From Epiperipatus broadwayi (Eukaryota > Onychophora > Udeonychophora > Euonychophora > Peripatidae), in contig JAQFVV010006550.1 of NCBI GenBank assembly GCA_028023455.1, positions 682,001-746,000 on the forward strand: DNA of 64,000 nt, given 5' to 3'. Below are positions 11,824-24,464 of the stretch, piece by piece. The stretch's first letter is position 1; each line of letters begins with the position of its first letter. The position numbers and the translations under genes were made by a program. The notes below the pieces were generated by a model, which searched no databases, had not been told where the DNA came from, and was given only the letters and a program-made list of their open reading frames with translations.

Positions 11824-11922
11824 GAGTGGACACTAGATAGGGATTTTATGCAAAAACCTTCTTGCATCCATTGATTACTCTGGATTGCATTAAGTGGTGT
11901 TACTGTGTGGACAGTTTTGTCT

Positions 11923-13502
11923 CTGGGTGTCATTATTTGTGTGTGAGAGTAAACTGTATTTTACTGAAGACCTCAGGATCTTTCTGTTATATACATATCC
12001 TATTAAAAAGCTGTAGCAGTTGATAAGTTATGGAACGATCTTCTGATTTGAGAGTTAACAAAACTAAATTCTCAAAAGAAATACCTGATCAAAGACATTT
12101 CTGACATATAATTCATGTAAATTATTTGTTTTTGATAGATATTTTATTTCCTCTATGCACTCTTAAACTCTTTTTTATTTTACTGTCTTAAGCATTTGGT
12201 CAAGTTTGGGGATTGTTTATCAGAAGATTATTTTGCCATCTCTCTACATTAACAATAATAATAACAGTGTGTGTTTGTGCATACTTATCCTCTAATTATA
12301 AAAACAAAAATATTACCAACCATTTTTTCTTATTATTATTTCTATGCATCAAATCTAAATATGTAAAACTCTTTCTTTTATTGAGAAACAGCAGTGAAGA
12401 GAGATTTCGCTGATCATAAACAAAAACACGTAATCTTTACTGTTATTGAGAAAGATAAGGTATTTTTCCTGACAGTGAGATTCTGGTTTACGTTTAACTA
12501 AAATTTTAGGTTAGGTCCTAGCTTTATACTTTTTAATTTTTTTTTACTTTGAAATTGTAATGTAACATATTAAAATGAGGTCAAATTTACTTTTTTATTT
12601 ATAGATAATGTAATGACTTACATTTTAAAAGAAAAAAGTTTTTACTTTAAATATTTTTCTCCGCAAATGTTCAAACATTATTTCCTGATTTTTTTACCCC
12701 CAGGATGCATTTGCTATTGTAAATTAAAAATAAGTGCTATTTATATTTAAGAAAATAAATAATTAAAAGTAATTTAAATTCTATTATTATTCCGTTACAT
12801 ATTTTTAAAGTTAGCTACAATCGCTAAAAAAATAAAATTGCTGGTTTATTTTTATAAGGTTTTATTTTTTAAATGTTCGTATTATGATATTGAAAATAGG
12901 AAAACCACTTGAATATGAAATAATAATAATAAAAAAAATCATTGGCATTTTATTTTATATAAAAACTGACAACTGAAAAAATAAAAAAAGTTAAACAGCT
13001 GTTACTTCAAAATCTATACATCTTAAGTGAAAAACAAATTCTAAAGTCGAAAGATGCTATTTATTTTGTGTATAGTTTTAATATATAAGAAGCTGCCACC
13101 TATAAACATTTCAAATTCGATATGAGTAGTAGTACAAACAGGATTGCGATATGCTAATAAGAATAAGCTGGTTAGATTATGTGATGTTCTCATTATTTTT
13201 ACAAGAGTCGTTTCAATATTTGAAGAGTTTACCACAAAGCTCAATGAACGTGACCCTTCCCTGTGCAGTTTGCCACAATAATAAAATGGAAAACTGTAGA
13301 GTTAATTTATTCAAATGTATAAAGTAAAATGATATATATATTGTTCATATAAAAATAATTGTTGCGCTCCACCTCCTAGTTGAATGCTTGAAAACTTGAA
13401 AAAAAAAAAAAGATCTGGACATTAATCCACCCCTTGCATGTTTGTGACGTTTTCTGATAGAAAAGAAGTTGAAAGGTTGACACAGTTTTGATAAATGTGT
13501 CA
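11923..13502. other. Intergenic, no recognised feature
   Basis: AT-rich DNA. Small frames at 12,213-12,413 and 13,041-13,244 show no family features. Confidence 0.5.
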
Positions 13503-13606
13503 AGCGTTAGTAGCCGAGAGGTCAGCGTAGCTGCCTTGCAATTGCTTGCAGACAGTTGTTGGGGATTCGCCTCCCGGCTGATGCTTTGACATATAGAAAA
13601 AAAAAA
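13503..13606 (+). repeat. tRNA-derived SINE, copy 1
   Basis: It contains an A-box-like segment (TAGCCGAGAGGTCAGCG), a B-box-like GATTCGCCTCC and a GCTTTGACATATAG 3' part followed by oligo-A. The anticodon arm is disrupted by an insertion. It is clearly related to the copies at 13,720 and 57,831. Confidence 0.65.
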
Positions 13607-13719
13607 TTCGATAAGGTGGAAAAAAGTTGTTATAATATACAAAAGTATTCCTTTTTATTCATATTTTAAAACTTTTATTTTTAAATATTATTTTTTCTAA
13701 ATTCTAGAGCAAGAATGGC

Positions 13720-13821
13720 CAATGGTCAAACGTTGGTGGCCGCGTGGTTAGCACAGCTGCCTTACAAGCAGTTGTCTCGGAGTGCGCTTCCCGGCCAACG
13801 CTTTGACACATAAAAAAAAAA
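13720..13821 (+). repeat. tRNA-Val-like SINE, copy 2, with target-site duplication
   Basis: A cloverleaf-like head has A-box TGGCCGCGTGGTTAGC, an anticodon stem CTGC/GCAG around CTTACAA (anticodon TAC, valine) and a degenerate B-box GTGCGCTTCC, then GCTTTGACACAT and A12. The 9-bp AAGAATGGC occurs just before the element (13,711-13,719) and just after the A tail (13,822-13,830), as expected for LINE-driven retroposition. A working tRNA gene is unlikely: the acceptor arms do not pair well and the B-box is degenerate. Confidence 0.75.
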
Positions 13822-13830
13822 AAGAATGGC

Positions 13831-14434
13831 TAGTGTTTTAAAGTCCATACACCATTTTTTTTTTTTTTACATATTAGTGCATATGTACCAATTGATATTT
13901 ATGTTACTATTTAAATTTTCTATAAAATCCAGTATATTATAAATGACAAAAACGATGAGTTTAACCACATAGTGACAGATGGAATGTTAGCTTAACCTAT
14001 ATTAATTGGATAATTGCTATGAGTCTTTAATGTAAACACAATATTTAAAATATCTAAGAAAATACTATAAATTTGTATTAGTAAATAATATCATATGGTT
14101 ATTATTACTATGCATTTATAAATAAGAATTGATTCATCTAATAATATTTATATGTTTGGCTAGCATATTCATTATAAGTTTTCACAATTCATATATCCAA
14201 TTCAAAGTTATCTCAGACTTTAATATATTTAGTATAATAAATAAATACGACTTTTGAAATTTTAATCTTTAACTATTTAAATCTTTATTATCAATATGAC
14301 TAAATAACAAAAAGTATTTTATTCTATTTAAACCATATTTAAATAACTAAGCATTAATGTTGAAATTTTGTGTAAATATTAAAGATAAATATAAATAACA
14401 TTACTACAAAGACATTGTACTTATAAATAAATGC
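13831..14434. other. Intergenic, no recognised feature
   Basis: Strongly AT-rich, no ORF or repeat recognised. Confidence 0.5.
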
Positions 14435-14995
14435 ACAATTCAATTCAATTCAATTTATTTACCGTACAAAACTACAGCATTAAGCCAATTACAGAATTGC
14501 ACTATAATAACTATACAATAATATACATAAATAATATACATAAATGAGTAAAAATGATGAAAATAATATAATTATATGCCATACTTTTTTATAAGATAAG
14601 TAACAAATTTCTTAAAGTCTAAAGAAAAAATATTTTCATTAATAAAATCATGATTATAGGTATTAGGGCAAACGAAACAAAGGTGAAAATTTTAATATGT
14701 TAGAGCGACAAACCTTAATATAAAATAAAGTAAATGTACGTGTTTTATGTAAACAATTATTAAAAGCAATATTTAAAATTTTGTTAGTTAATATAATTTT
14801 TTGATTCACAAGGTTATATAAAATTTTAAGATTTCTCATTTTTCTTCTAATGGATAGGGATAGATAATGGTCTTCTAATTTAATGTACTTAGAAAATTTG
14901 TCATAAACCAATTGAATTTTTATAATATCTTGTTTGGAACTGGGATTCCAAACAACAGATCCATATTCTAAAATTGGCAAAACCAAAGAGAGAAA
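14435..14995 (-). mobile_element. 5'-truncated Jockey/CR1-like LINE, C-terminal fragment
   Basis: The minus-strand frame 14,663-14,986 begins LPILEYGSVVWNP, a motif found near the end of the reverse transcriptase in CR1/Jockey-type LINE proteins, and continues for about 100 residues rich in Leu, Ile and Lys to a stop. The 3' untranslated part runs to a (TTGAA)n tail at about 14,440-14,458, as in LINEs that end in short repeats. The 5' side breaks off just before a (AAT)n array. The remaining frame has no internal stop. Exact clade unresolved. Confidence 0.7.
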
Positions 14996-15024
14996 TAATT
15001 TATATTTTGTAAAAATAAAAAAAA

Positions 15025-15139
<115 letters not shown>

Positions 15140-15170
15140 TTCCCCCCTCTTTGATCATGCAGCTGTTTTA

Positions 15171-15794
15171 GTGTCACTTGAAATTAATTTCGATAATAGA
15201 ACAACAATTAGTACAGGAAGAACCATCAGAGTTCTACTACCATCATGCACACCAGAATATCTTTTTTCAGAAGTATACATATACCTTCACAAGTTGAAGA
15301 ATATTATAATGGATCCAGTTCAAGCATGGTGTGCCTTTACTAATCTGCTTTCATTTAACATTGATCATCTTACCAAGACAACAACACCCCCAACAAAACA
15401 CCTAAACCTTGTGGATGATACCTATAAAAAATTAATGGCACTTCTCAATCAAATCTCGATTGTCCCTGTCTGATAGCTTTAAAGAAAATATATCAAGAGT
15501 TAACCAACCAGCTTAAAGAATATATCTCCATTAAAATGGTTATATTTAAATAAGCCACACATGTATACCAGAAACTTCATTACATGGGCGCTAGGCCACC
15601 CCTCCCAGGTGCGAGTCCCAACAGCTATTAAAGTTCAAACTGAAACTGTCTACGGAGATTTTATGTTAGAGCGGCTTTACATATTATATAGAGAAAAATT
15701 CCAGAGGGTCTCCTCACCAAGTCTAATGGCCTTTTCACAAGATAGATCAGAAAAAGATTTTAAAATTTCTTCAAAAGATTTCATTCAAAAATAG
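15171..15794 (+). pseudogene. LINE ORF2 linker region (broken)
   Basis: Two frames (15,171-15,473 and 15,561-15,794) encode the stretch between endonuclease and RT. The join contains stops and a frameshift. Matching it to the linker rests on position; little is conserved here between LINEs. Confidence 0.5.
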
Positions 15795-15799
15795 AAGTG

Positions 15800-16594
15800 A
15801 TGCCAGATTCATGTCATCTTGACATAGATGGAATTCCCAAGTTTGTATACAAACATATTGATAAAATTGCAGCACAATATATACTTAATCTAGTCTCCTA
15901 CGTCACTAAAGACATCTATAAAATACAGGGCTTAAGTCAAATCATGCTTGTGCCATTCATGAAAAAGAAACAATTAATCTCAAACACCACTAACCTACGT
16001 CCAATTTCAATGTGCTCCCTTGGCATAAAGATAATAGAATCAGTGATAAAAGATAAAATAGAGCCATTCATTTTGCCAAACCTATCAAAAATGCAATTTT
16101 CCAAAAAAGAATCTTCAACAGGGCAGGCAGCCTTTCTATTCAAGTCAACTATAGAAACTGTTAGAGATAATAAAAAATACAGTCTAATTGTTATTCAACT
16201 AGATATTGAAGCTGCTTTTGACATGATTTCCATCAGTACTCTTTTTAAAACTCTGCAAAAATACTCAGTCCCCAATGCCTATCTAAACTTGCTTGCTAAT
16301 TTACTTCTAAACCGTGAGATTTACATTTCCCTAAATGGGAAAACTTCACTGCCAATAGTGCCACATCAGTCCATTCCTCAGGGATCACCTCTCAGTGCCT
16401 TATTGTTCACTGCCTATATCAACCCTCTTATAAAAATAATAGAAAATGAATTTTCAGGAGTCTATGTGCCTACCCTCAAGGACAACATCTCATGCATCGC
16501 ATATATGGATGATATAGCAGTATTTCTAACATCCCAAAAGCAAATTCCCAAACTACTTAAGATACTTACAATTTTCCAAAAGAATTTAAGCTAA
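15800..16594 (+). pseudogene. LINE reverse transcriptase domain
   Basis: A 264-codon open frame holds the palm and fingers of a non-LTR reverse transcriptase: a DGIP motif near residue 10, LRPISM (finger block), LDIEAAFD (motif A with the first catalytic Asp, about 16,199-16,222), QGSPLSALLF (motif B, about 16,380-16,410) and YMDD (motif C, 16,502-16,513). YMDD in place of the usual FADD is a conservative change that keeps both aspartates. The frame ends in a stop just after motif C, and homologous sequence continues in other frames, so the protein is truncated. Confidence 0.85.
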
Positions 16595-16602
16595 CATTTA
16601 AT

Positions 16603-17730
16603 ATGGAGAAATTGTGTGCATGGCAGATCTTCACCGGTAATTGCATTAATAAAGTTTTCAAAGGTAGACCAAGCACATTTCTTGGGTTCAACTTTTATTT
16701 ATGTCATTCACCTATGAGATCGCTCATACAGAAAGATTTAATAGAGAAAGTGGAAAAGATGTCAATTCACTCTCCAAAGCCTACCTCTCTATATATACAA
16801 AAATGGCTTTGCTTAACATGCTAATGATTACAAAAATCTCTTATTTTACTCCAACAATCATTTATACCAAGGCATTTACAAATAAGATATACTCCCTATG
16901 TAGGAAATTATTCTAGGGAAAAAAGATTATCTCTATATCAGTAAAACATCTAAGAAAACCCCTTTTACCAAATGGCCTTGGCCTTCACTCAATACATGTC
17001 TTCAGGATACAAAAAAACATTGAACATAATATCTACATGTGCACAAAAATTTCCATATTTAGAAATTTCTGCCAAGATTACCCCTACAGATAGACCACCT
17101 CCTCTCCAGGGATATCTGAACACACTACTTACACCATTATTCACAATCCACACTCTTCGCTTTAAACCACCACAAGCCAAATATAAATATTGGGAAGTTT
17201 ATCAACTTCTACATCCAAGTCAAGATGATGTACAAACTCCACATCATATTAATAATAAACAATTATGTTGCAAATTTAAACTATGGTCACTTGAACCAAA
17301 ATATTTTGACTTTCTCCTAAAGATAAATCTGGACTCGCTACCTATGCAACACTTTTTGAAATATCAAAGAAACTACAAAGATATAGATGATATATGTAAT
17401 CTTTGCCATAGGGACTCAAACCACCTTTTTTTCTCATGCCCAAGTCTAGAAAACATTCATGAAATTATTAGCACTTCAATCAAGGATAAAAAAATCAATA
17501 TGAAAACTGTTTTTGACTCTTTTAAAAGGGGTATCTTTGCTGAAATAAGAATCTGCACTTTTTTACTCTATGCCTTATGGTGTACAAGGTGTAATTTCAT
17601 ATACAATTATAACCCTAGAAGACAACCAAACACATTCAGAAATAAGATACAAACCATACGTGAAAGAGACATGATGATTACTGATCAATCTAAGTACATT
17701 GACACCTGGAATATACAAGAACTTATATAA
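16603..17730 (+). pseudogene. LINE ORF2 thumb and C-terminal zinc-finger region
   Basis: Frames 16,603-16,824 and 16,972-17,730 continue the ORF after frameshifts. The last 252-codon frame carries CNLC followed by HLFFSC (about 17,395-17,440), the CCHC-type finger typical of the C-terminus of L1/Tx1 proteins, then an aromatic-rich tail. The first segment contains FLGFNFY, matching the region after motif C. Confidence 0.7.
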
Positions 17731-18048
17731 AAGCACTAACAAAAAAACTATATCTAACATGGATCCTTGTGCCAGTTTTGAAGTCTACTGACACACATTA
17801 GACACATTCATGCTTTAATTTGATTGAAGTATATCTAATTGTAAATAATCATATGATTGAGTGATCATCATTGACTTTGTTAAACTGTTTTTTTTTTCCT
17901 AAATACTTCTAGTTTGATAATGCATACATTCACTGATCAAATCATTCTACATATGTAGTTTTGTGAAACCAATTTATATATAAGAACTATGTTGTCAAGT
18001 GTAACTTGTATAACCTATTAGAATACTAATAAAATTTATCCTTTGAAA

Positions 18049-18171
<123 letters not shown>

Positions 18172-21100
18172 CATTAAGCTATTGCAGATGAGCTTTGTAG
18201 ATTTTTAACAATAAATGAATACTCCCACTTCAAACATAAGATAAGACCTTGGAAAAGATAGAATGAATCATCTATCTTTTCAAACTCAAACACTTATGTA
18301 TGGACAAATCTTAAGTATTTGAAAGTGAGTGCGTGAAGATATTAAACAATCACTTTAAGTTACTTTTTACATGTTTGAATGAATGACACTGGCGAAATTT
18401 ACTAGAATTTAGGATACGTCATTCTTATTTGAAATTAAATGTATGTAAATAAACTATCTATTTTATATAGCGCGATGTTTATAAATTGTAATATTAATAA
18501 TCAGCATAATTATTTATTAAATAGATGACGCATGTCCAGAAATAATGAAAGATGGAACCAGGTAATTTAACAAATATAAAATCAATTTATTAACAATAAC
18601 AAAAAAATAAAGTGTAATAATAATTTAAATTCTCAGCACTCAAGATAAATAATTTCTAGAAATGTTAGTTAGGATAGCTTGATCTCTATGTGATGTGACA
18701 AAATGTGTCATTGAAAAAGGTTGTAAAGCAAAGGGTAAAATAAAATTAAGTATTAATAATTATTAATAAACAAATTAAAATAATGTTTTATTTAATCTCT
18801 ATGTAAATTAGTTTACTCCATTTTTCATTCTAGGCATCTTGCTGACATATGCTTTAACTTTTTAAAAATATATAGAACCTTTGTTCTGCTACAATATTAC
18901 TCTCTAAAGAGCTTCTATAGATACATGTGGTGTAATATAAGAATCTTATCTAAGCTAACATTTACAAATAAAAGACTATAATGTATGTTGTTAGGAGCTT
19001 ATCTAATAAGAAATAATATTATTTATATAAATCTTATGGTCACAAACACAATTAATTATACACAATATTCTTTATATGGTTTTTAATGTACCTATATTAA
19101 GAATCAAATGATAACTCTTATAAAATCTTTCAACAATATAAATTTAATCATTTGCTTTACTCTTTAGATAGCTACTAGCATTTAATCAAAACAGCATAAA
19201 CAGGACTTGAGATTAAATCATATGAAACATTATGTTTTAATTATGGATAATAATTACTATTAATTAATTAACAACCTGTCTCCAAAACATTAAACATTAC
19301 ATACACACTCAAAGTATCAATTCTAAAATTATAATACAATTTAAATGTAGTACCTGTATAATTGTTTTACACTTGCTTTTTTGTGTGAGAACATTTATTT
19401 AACAAACAACAATATATAAAATAATAATTAAAACAAGCATCTATTATAATCTAAAGTCAATTAAAGTTTATAAAAGTTTCAATTATTTTTCTGTCCTGCC
19501 ATAACCTTTTAGTGTGTTTTTACAATGGTCAAAATTCTTAGACATTTTAAACTGGAAATCATAGAGTGCAGAGAATTAAATCATGTAAGACAATAATTGA
19601 TGATCAAATTTTGTTTTTAAATCAATCTATGAATGCAGTAATCTTTTAAATATGCAAAAATATCACAAGTTGTTTTTTATTTCTTTAGGTGTGGAGAGGA
19701 TAATTGGTAATCTTCTCAGAAGTGACAATTAATTGTAGTATTTCTTAAAAAACAATTATTTACAAAGATAAATGCTATTAGTTTTAAAATCTGGTTTAAG
19801 AAAGAGCATCCACAATGGAGTTGTTTATCCCATAAATTTTAAATCAACTGTTGTAAATGTGATATCAGATGACTGTTGAAATATTACCAGAGACATAAGC
19901 AAAGGATCGTGTTCCAAAGTAGTTTTAAAATTTTCATTTCAATAAAATCTATAAGTTTTATTTTATCTTTCACACCCTCTAAGATGGTGAATATTTTCAG
20001 ATGGTTTGATTATTCATTTGGATAGCTTACAGAGATATGCATTTTGCACTGCTGGGGCAAATGTTTGAAAAATCTATACTTTTATGCTCATACAATGATA
20101 TCCAAAATGGCTAAATTTTAAATTAGACTTTGGACAATTTTTCAGGAGCTAACTAACAATGAAAGAATAAAATTCCAATTGTATTCATATATTTATAGGT
20201 TTTAATCACATGACCAATTTCATCATTTTCATTCAAATCTCCATTTTTTTAGCATTTTACACAAAATTTTTCTATCATTGCTAAGAGACATATATGCATG
20301 CAGACAATTTTTGAAGTTTTGAAGAAAGTATAGTGCCAACTTATAATGAAACCATTTTAAAATTACAAATAGTATTTTAAAATATATCCAAATACAATAT
20401 TGTCTCCTTTGATAAAATTAATATGTCCACTATAATGTTAAAATAAATATTTATATTATAGATATTAAAATAAATCATTTGCTTTATTTACTATTCTCAC
20501 AGTAACTGATATTTCAGTAAAATAAACTATTTTTAAGGTAATACTTCTTTAAATTTAAAATATATCAAAAAAACAAATATTTGTACACACATATACATAT
20601 TCAAATAACACACTAAAAGTTTCATATTCCTATTGTAAATCATTTTGTCATATTATGTATACTAATATAAATATTTTCGTATTCAGTCTAGTTTTAACTA
20701 ATTTATTCACATACAGATAAGATTATATATTTTCTTAGTGTATTGTTTCATTTAATAGTTAAATGTTTTTGTTTAATTGCTTTAATGATAAAATAATAAT
20801 GCAAAAATATAAATTAACACACATGTTTAATTAAAAATTGTCATATTGAAGTTTTAAACAATTGTTTTGAAACACAATTTTTACAATAACTTCCATTTTA
20901 ACAATATTGGATCACACTATTATATATTGCCAGAAAATAGAAATACCAAGAAAAAAATAAAGCCAAAAATAATGATGATCACCAAAAACTAAAGAAAAAA
21001 AAATCCATATTCTAAAAAAGTATTATTTTTAATTTATGATAAGTAAGTTTTTAAATTACATTTTTATTAATAATTTTATTATATTCCTCATAAAATTCTG

Positions 21101-22306
21101 ATTCAAAACATATATAATACTTCTTACCTGAAATAATTCATAGCTTTATTACTTACAGAAATAGGATAATGGCAATTCATCATTTATTTCTTATAACCTA
21201 GAAATTAAAAAGTCTCAAGATATCTATAAGAAAAAGATTCTCCCTAATAAAAGATAAAAAAAATAAATATTAATCAAACATAATTATTGCAAATCAAATA
21301 TTATGAAATTCTCTTCAACAAAACCAAAAATAAATAAATTAAAATTTAATCACCATGACATTGTAAAAAAAAAATGAGAGGGGGGGGGTAAAACTGCCAA
21401 CTAATATTTCTTACCACTATAAATATAGTAAGGAGGCAAAAAAAAAGCATATAATTTGAAATTCTAAATAAGATCATCAATGTAATATACAAATGTATGT
21501 ACAAGACAAATCTGGTCATATTTCTGCTAAAAGTTATGAAAATTTGATAGCCTGAGAAACAAGATGCACTATCGATTTGAGCTCTAAGTTTTCCATTCCT
21601 CTCTCAAAACTAATTTGATTTTAGATTTTTAATAAGTCTAAAAACATCATCAATAATGGAAACATGATATTCAAAATAATATTCATGCATGACAAAATAG
21701 TTTATAAATTTTGAATCTGTAAGAATTTCTCATTTCAAGAGGCAGACAATATTTTTTTAGAAAAGGAAAATAGTTATATATAATTCTGTTTTTTTTTTTT
21801 TTTTTCACATTTAGAACTAAATTTATTTTTTATTAAAATGTTTAAAAATTCTAAGGCTCATATTTATAAAATGTGTTTATATCTTACCTCTTTCATGGTA
21901 TGACTTGCAGATGAGCATATCTGTTCACACTATGTAATATATATATGCAAAATATTAAATATTTTATTGCATACTATTGAATACTGTTAATAATAAAAAC
22001 TAACACATTACAGATCTTTTGTTTACTGATTAGCAAAAATAATCACAAATGATGACCCATAATTCTACTTTACTTTGTATAGGTCTATAATGAGTCTAAT
22101 TTTTAGATGCAATTTTCGTTATCATTAAAATACAGATGCTAATAAATTATTAAACCTTTTGAAAATTATTGTCTCCAAAATATGTAGTTTTAGACTTGGA
22201 TTAAGAGCTTCAAATGTCCCTCAACTGAAATACATATGCCTTGTATAAAATTCTTAGTATTATACCAAAAAATGGATATGACTTATGATCTGACAAATTT
22301 TTCCAA
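18172..22306. other. Long AT-rich stretch, no recognised feature
   Basis: About 4 kb without a convincing ORF, repeat or RNA. It could be intergenic or intronic. There is a G-run at 21,380-21,388 and a T-run at 21,788-21,805. Confidence 0.5.
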
Positions 22307-22716
22307 TTAAGCCCCCCCTCCCCCCAGTAGCATATTTATTAATTTAATCAATAATTTTAGCATGCATTTTCTTATCAAAAAAAATAAATAATAAATATTT
22401 AAAATTGAATACTCATGTTTAATGGGGAACTTCAAACCTGGAATCTTTATAAAATGGCCTGTATTCACCTGTTGTTCCATTATATTAGGTGGCATATTAG
22501 GAGTTTGTTGTTATGAAAGACCTGGGTAACCATTAACTTCAACAGGTATGTATTGCCTATTCTTTTCTCACCCTTTACTGGTAATAGAGTTTCTTCATCT
22601 GAAAACATAATAGGATTAAATAATTCTTTTGAATTGCTAACTGACAAACTATCTTGAGAATCCAAAGGACTAGAAATTGTGAAACCTTTGATGCTTGTTA
22701 AATCCATTTCTTCCAT
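22307..22716 (-). pseudogene. Possible host exon or pseudogene, unrecognised
   Basis: From an ATG at 22,716 (MEEMDLT) the minus strand reads about 55 residues of well-mixed, Ser/Asp-rich composition (SSPLDSQDSLSVSNSKELF, SDEETLLPVKGEK), unlike the repeat-derived frames nearby. Another frame then gives YIPVEVNGYPGLS, a stop, and NMPPNIMEQQVNTGHF. A GGTGAG donor-like sequence lies right after PVK. This could be an exon with an intron boundary, or a processed pseudogene with a frameshift. I do not recognise the protein. Confidence 0.3.
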
Positions 22717-22975
22717 TATAAAATTCACATTGAGGTTTTTTTTGTACAATCTAATAAATTGACAGGGGGTGGGGGGAATTAAAATAGATATTGGTAAAAA
22801 AAATAATAAAAAATCCAATTTGTATCAGAGGGAAACATGACATTTAGTATTCAAAAGGGGGGGGGGGCGATACAGTGAATGGTGGTATTATAACATGCAT
22901 TGTCCATTTAGTTTGCCCACAATTTTAAAACAAGGATAAAAAATGAATATCAAAAACTGAGCAGTCTTTGCATGT

Positions 22976-23185
22976 CATGGATCATCATCATCATCATTTT
23001 CGACCATTATCAATCCATTTCAGAATGAACATCTCTCCAAGTTCAATTCAACTTCTCTGATCTCAAATCTTTCTTCTCCACATCATCTTAGCAAACTTTC
23101 TTATTTCATTCATCCATCTTACATATAGTCTTTTTCTAGGTCTTTTACAATCTGTTGAAATCCAGTTTGAGATTTTAACTGTAAC
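22976..23185 (-). mobile_element. RTE-like LINE 3' end
   Basis: On the minus strand the decayed frame reads RWMNEIRKFAKMMWRRK, then LGEMFILKWIDNGR. This matches the end of RTE-type ORF2 proteins (W-x-DDI-x-x-V-A...W...A-x-x-R...W...W-x-D-N-G). It is followed by a (GAT)n tail at 22,980-22,997, the usual simple-repeat end. Several stops show it is dead. Only about 200 bp remain. Confidence 0.65.
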
Positions 23186-23755
23186 ATCTATTAACTTGTT
23201 AAATAAACTCTTTCCTGACTTTCAAATGTCCCATTTTTATAAATATCAATAATCACTTTCTAAATAAACATATAAAAATATAGACCATATCAATATAAAG
23301 AGTAGTAATAACTAATGTTATTTTGATTAGACAAATAGTCTTATGTTGGAACAGTAAACAATAAGCTATAAATATAACCTACCAATCAATAGAGAGTCAC
23401 ATGAATAATTTCAAAGATCAGAGATCTAACTTTAGAACTCAATGTGTTTATTGTTGTACATTTACATCTAATGTACTGATAAAAAAAATATATATTTTAA
23501 CAGAAAAAAAGAAGTATATGTGCACAAACCAAAGTATGTAAAGCAAACAATTAAAATTTGTCAACATATAGAAAATAAAATAGATATTCAAGAATATTAT
23601 ATGCATAAAACATTTACTACTAAATTATTAAAAATCCTGTTTAAAATGAATGCAAGATCTTGGCATTTTTTAGTACAAGAGATATAACATGTTCAACTTA
23701 CAAAATAGGCATAATGCATTTCAAAGCTAATGTGTCAACTATGATATACAAAATA

Positions 23756-23759
<4 letters not shown>
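23186..23759. other. Intergenic, no recognised feature
   Basis: AT-rich with no supported feature. Confidence 0.5.

Positions 23760-23805
<46 letters not shown>
23760..23805. repeat. (TA)n microsatellite
   Basis: About 46 bp of TA repeats. Confidence 0.95.
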
Positions 23806-23807
<2 letters not shown>

Positions 23808-23861
23808 GTGGTAAAGTTGCAATCTTTAGTGTCTATATAAATATGGAACCATAAATAAAAG

Positions 23862-23955
23862 TGGGATTCCATCTTTATTATTAAAAAGAGGTTGCCATGA
23901 CAACAGTTTGAAATTGTTGATTGTTATCTATATTGGGATTATCTAAGTGTTGACC
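23862..23955 (+). repeat. Foldback family H, single arm
   Basis: Contains GTTGCCATGACAACAGT, TTGATTGTTATCTAT and TAAGTGTTG in the same order as the right arm of the palindrome at 34,879-35,108, so it is one arm or a decayed copy of that family. Confidence 0.65.
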
Positions 23956-24199
23956 AGTTTCTAATGATTATATTAGCTTTAGTCATTATTTCACTTATTA
24001 TTTAAATATATATATATATATTAATAATATTACAAATCAATGTCTGTATTTCTTCAAAATAATATATGTAAATTTATAAATAAATATTAGAAAATACAAT
24101 ACTTAAAAGTTTATATAAAAAATATCTATAAACATAATCTTAGGAGCACTTTCAATTATCCTTGTAGTTTTTGTCAACTAATACTTTGAAAGGTCAACT

Positions 24200-24464
24200 T
24201 TCCCATAATTCCATGATGTCAACTTTTCCATAATTCCACAATCTTAATGGTTTCTGCCTGCCTATTGATTAAATCTTGCTTGTATTTATATATCAACACC
24301 GCTTCCTTAATTTTTCTTTTATTATTATTTTTTTCAGTTTCCAATATTTTTACATTACTATAATTAAAATCAAAACCATATATACATGATTTATTATTGT
24401 CATAAAAAATTGAAGCTGATAAATTATCATTATTATTTTTTTTTGTTTTAATAATAACATAAAA
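24200..24464 (-). pseudogene. PLE P1 GIY-YIG domain, distal part
   Basis: Reads ILETEKNNNKRKIKEAVLI and a following NRQ segment, the helix after the catalytic Glu region of GIY-YIG domains. It is separated from its N-terminal half by the palindrome at 24,465. Confidence 0.7.

Larger units (their letters stand above)
11353..11922. repeat. Family A ribozyme palindrome, copy 1
   Basis: Two inverted monomers face each other around about 11,665. Each arm contains CTCTCCATA-like and TTTGTGCATAAAATC-like segments and a hammerhead core. The left end ACTAAACATCACATGATCACC is shared with family A ends at 26,423, 27,722 and 28,150 and, inverted, at about 63,760. Compared with other animal hammerhead repeats the monomer is of similar size (about 300-330 bp). 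Confidence 0.8.
15140..18048 (+). mobile_element. L1/Tx1-like LINE, 5'-truncated and frameshifted
   Basis: Coding sequence for a non-LTR reverse transcriptase runs across several broken frames. The endonuclease domain is absent at the 5' side. A linker leads into an L1-type DGIP motif, then the RT core and a C-terminal zinc-finger region. The 3' UTR of about 300 bp ends directly in (AAT)n. Frame breaks near 15,474, 15,794, 16,593, 16,824-16,970 and elsewhere make it a dead copy. With (AAT)n also immediately upstream, the element looks as if it inserted into an (AAT)n target. Confidence 0.8.

Noticed and set aside
13720-13821. Functional tRNA-Val gene
   Set aside because: Poor acceptor pairing, a degenerate B-box, an A tail and a target duplication point to a SINE.
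15937-16143. Minus-strand ORF
   Set aside because: Antisense shadow of the LINE reverse transcriptase.
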